From Phytohabitans maris (lineage in GTDB: Bacteria > Actinomycetota > Actinomycetes > Mycobacteriales > Micromonosporaceae), in contig NZ_JAVHUY010000009.1 of NCBI RefSeq assembly GCF_031085175.1, positions 186,001 through 250,000 on the forward strand: DNA of 64,000 nt. The letters are read 5' to 3'. The translations under genes and the position numbers were made by a program. Within the stretch, counting starts at the first letter, position 1. The number at the start of each line of letters is the position of its first letter. Under the pieces are notes generated by a model, which was given only the letters and a program-made list of their open reading frames with translations, made no database searches and was not told the origin of the DNA. Shown here piece by piece: positions 61,017-64,000 of this stretch.

Positions 61017-61238
61017 ATGTCGATGCAAGTAGCGGGGGACAACACTACAAGGGACACCGCTAGCGCCATCAGCGGAACCCACACCGCTCAGCCGCAGAGC
61101 TGGCGGCGGGCCAGCCCGGACTCCGCCGCCAGCGTCTCACCCCCCGGTCGAGAGGAGGTGGAACCAGAGCCACTCGCGTGGCCCGGCTCCCGCGCGACAT
61201 GCGCGACGAGGAGGGAAGATCCTCTCGCGCGTGTGTAA
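61017..61238 (+). other. Short CebR-boxed open frame or small RNA candidate
   Basis: A 73-codon frame from ATG 61017 lies three bases past a CebR-type box and ends just ahead of a GC hairpin (61247-61274). The product (MSMQVAGDNTTRDTASAISG and onward, Arg/Pro/Ser-rich) resembles no family and has no signal peptide. The promoter-box-frame-terminator layout suggests a real transcription unit, coding or not. The rest of 60590-61761 holds no gene. Confidence 0.35.
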
Positions 61239-61246
61239 CTGATGGT

Positions 61247-61274
61247 GGGGACGGGGGTTGCCCTCCCCGTCCCC
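61247..61274 (+). terminator. GC-rich hairpin terminator
   Basis: Perfect 10-bp arms GGGGACGGGG and CCCCGTCCCC. It lies right after the short open frame at 61017-61238. Confidence 0.55.
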
Positions 61275-61347
61275 ACACCCCACTCTGATTGAAGATAAAC
61301 CCCACCACCTAATGGGGTAATCGGTCATCGGGACAGGCGCGAGCCCC

Positions 61348-61363
61348 AACCGGTTGACCGGTT
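61348..61363. repeat. Short palindrome AACCGGT-TG-ACCGGTT
   Basis: A perfect 7-bp inverted repeat with a 2-base centre, of operator size, in the spacer before the GH1 gene. No regulator is known for it. Confidence 0.35.
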
Positions 61364-61709
61364 AAGTAGGCGGCATCGGACCCAACGGATCCCACCGCAC
61401 CGCCGTCGCGCAACCCTCCGATCGCCGTCGCGCCGACCTCACGGCCGGTCAGCGCGGACCGGCTCAGCCGACCCGCCGTGCTCAACCCCTCTGCCCGCCT
61501 CCGCCCGACACGCTCGGCACCGACTCGCCAGCGGGAGGCCGTCACGCGTCGCGACTCATCTGACGACGGTCCGTGCCTACGGACCTGGTCGGGGCGGCCC
61601 ACCCGGACCTGAGCGGGCGGGACGACTCCGGCCGGGTGATGTGGACGAGCCTTCGGCCACATCACCACCCGATCACCCCATTTCCATCCGCCACGATCCG
61701 GGTTAGCCT

Positions 61710-61723
61710 TGGGAGCGCTCCCA
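61710..61723. promoter_or_regulatory. CebR-type box upstream of GH1
   Basis: TGGGAGCGCTCCCA is an exact match to the CebR operator palindrome, 38 bp before the GH1 start. It indicates cellobiose-responsive control of the beta-glucosidase. Confidence 0.85.
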
Positions 61724-61761
61724 GACCACGGGGGATGGGCCACCACCGAGGAGACCCGAAC

Positions 61762-63201
<1,440 letters not shown>

Positions 63202-64000
63202 ATGCGCGACAGCGTCACCAAGAGGCGGGTCAGCGAAGCCGAGCTGGCCCGCCTGGTGTCATCCGCCTTCGGCCCGTCCGCCAGCGTGGCCGGGTGGCGC
63301 GAGCTGGCCGGCGGCACCTACAACGCGGCGTACGCGGTCACCCTCGACGACGGCCGCGAGCTCGTGCTCAAGGTGGCCCCACCACCCCACCTCGAGCTGC
63401 TCACCCACGAGGTCGACCTGATGCGCACCGAGGTCGACTTCTACCGGCGGGCGGCCGCCGTGGGCGTCCCGGTGCCCGAGGTCGTGTACGCCGGCTTCGA
63501 GCGCGACCTGCTCGGCACCGACTTCGCCTTTTTCAGCCTGGTGCCCGGCACCGACCTGCGCTCCCTTGTGGACAGCCTGCCCCCGGCCGAGATCGCCGCG
63601 CTGCGCGGCCAGGTCGCCGGGCTCACCGCCCGCCTCCACACGATCACCGGCAGCGGGTACGGGTACCCGCTGCGCGGCAGCCGCAGCTGGCAGTCGAGCT
63701 GGCGGGGTGCGTTCGGCGCGATGGTCGACGACCTGATGGCCGACGCCGAGCGCCTATCCGCCGCCAAGCCGCTGCCGGCCCCGCCCGAGCGGATCGCCGC
63801 GCTGATGCGGCGGCACGCGTCCTGCCTGGACGAGGTGACCCGGCCGGCGTTGGTCCACTTCGACCTGTGGGACGGCAACGTCTTCGTCGAGCGCGGCCCG
63901 CAGAGCCCGGACGGCTGGCGGATCACCGGGTTCATCGACGGCGAGCGCGCCTTCTACGGCGACCCGATCGCCGAGCTCGTCTCGCTGACGCTGTTTCGCG
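63202..64000 (+). CDS. Phosphotransferase (APH family), 3' end beyond the window
   Basis: About 266 residues are visible. The N-lobe has GGTYNAAYAVTLDDGRELVL and KVAPPP; the catalytic loop is ALVHFDLWDGNVFV (Asp and Asn), and the metal-site Asp is in FIDGERAFYGDPIAEL. This is the aminoglycoside/choline-kinase-like fold acting on small-molecule hydroxyls. The ATG at 63202 directly follows the GH1 stop, so it is probably co-transcribed with the beta-glucosidase; a sugar target is thus possible but unproven. It differs from the phosphotransferase encoded at 38.8 kb. Confidence 0.9.
   Translation, partial: MRDSVTKRRVSEAELARLVSSAFGPSASVAGWRELAGGTYNAAYAVTLDDGRELVLKVAPPPHLELLTHEVDLMRTEVDFYRRAAAVGVPVPEVVYAGFERDLLGTDFAFFSLVPGTDLRSLVDSLPPAEIAALRGQVAGLTARLHTITGSGYGYPLRGSRSWQSSWRGAFGAMVDDLMADAERLSAAKPLPAPPERIAALMRRHASCLDEVTRPALVHFDLWDGNVFVERGPQSPDGWRITGFIDGERAFYGDPIAELVSLTLFR

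Overview
The window is high-GC actinobacterial DNA. GTG starts are common, genes are tightly packed with 4-bp overlaps, twin-arginine signals are present, and there are DtxR-type iron boxes and CebR-type boxes. The CBM2-GH48 cellulase, the CebR boxes and the MoxR/DUF58/transglutaminase-like locus point to a cellulolytic filamentous actinomycete, most likely of the Micromonosporaceae. That placement is an inference from gene content; no marker gene is present.

1-21.85 kb is an aromatic-catabolism island. A nine-gene leftward operon (18.46 to 9.23 kb) encodes an IclR regulator, a BphC-type extradiol dioxygenase, Rieske dioxygenase alpha and beta subunits, an alpha/beta hydrolase, a Baeyer-Villiger-type flavin monooxygenase, a CaiB-type CoA transferase, an SDR and an enoyl-CoA hydratase. 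Divergent from it (18.58 to 21.85 kb) are the matching ferredoxin reductase, Rieske ferredoxin, BphD-type C-C hydrolase and BphB-type dihydrodiol dehydrogenase. Together these give a complete dihydroxylation and meta-cleavage route; the ring substrate is unknown. A second rightward operon (1.47 to 8.53 kb) encodes a BKACE enzyme, an aldehyde dehydrogenase, an unrecognised protein, an SDR, an unrecognised 358-residue protein, a UGSC-family protein in its Cys form and a degenerate thioredoxin-reductase-like flavoprotein. A truncated hydantoinase B gene diverges from it. Both outer promoters carry a related ATACCATA-type motif, a plausible IclR operator.

21.9-28.9 kb is a LacI-controlled sugar locus: two permeases, a binding lipoprotein, an FAD oxidoreductase, LacI and a divergent Tat-exported beta-propeller glycosidase-like protein. 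Two near-identical operators flank the lacI/glycosidase intergenic region. 29.0-33.9 kb is a peptide/nickel-type ABC transporter behind a cobalamin riboswitch. It is compressed into three ORFs, one being an in-frame fusion of the binding protein to a permease that lacks its first helix. 34.0-37.2 kb is an HtaA-like surface protein under a DtxR-type iron box, facing a frameshifted membrane-protein remnant. 37.9-41.5 kb is mostly decayed or intergenic, with repeats, a perfect 19-bp inverted repeat, a phosphotransferase, a LuxR remnant and two small genes.

41.6-50.1 kb is a co-directional cell-envelope locus: a TPR/FN3 protein, a propeller-FN3-SH3-like protein, MoxR, DUF58 and a transglutaminase-like membrane protein that has lost its catalytic Cys and His. 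50.2-57.4 kb holds housekeeping-like genes: DUF3159 behind a second iron box, a TMEM175-like channel, a YiaAB protein, a NUDIX hydrolase, an FMN split-barrel protein, an LLM flavoprotein and an acyltransferase with a leader terminator. 57.7-63.2 kb is a cellulose-use locus: GH48 cellulase and GH1 beta-glucosidase with three CebR-type boxes between them. A phosphotransferase runs off the right edge.

Three noncoding loci (8.6-9.2, 37.86-38.5 and 50.9-51.3 kb) share one dispersed, inverted-repeat-bounded palindromic repeat family that contains no transposase.
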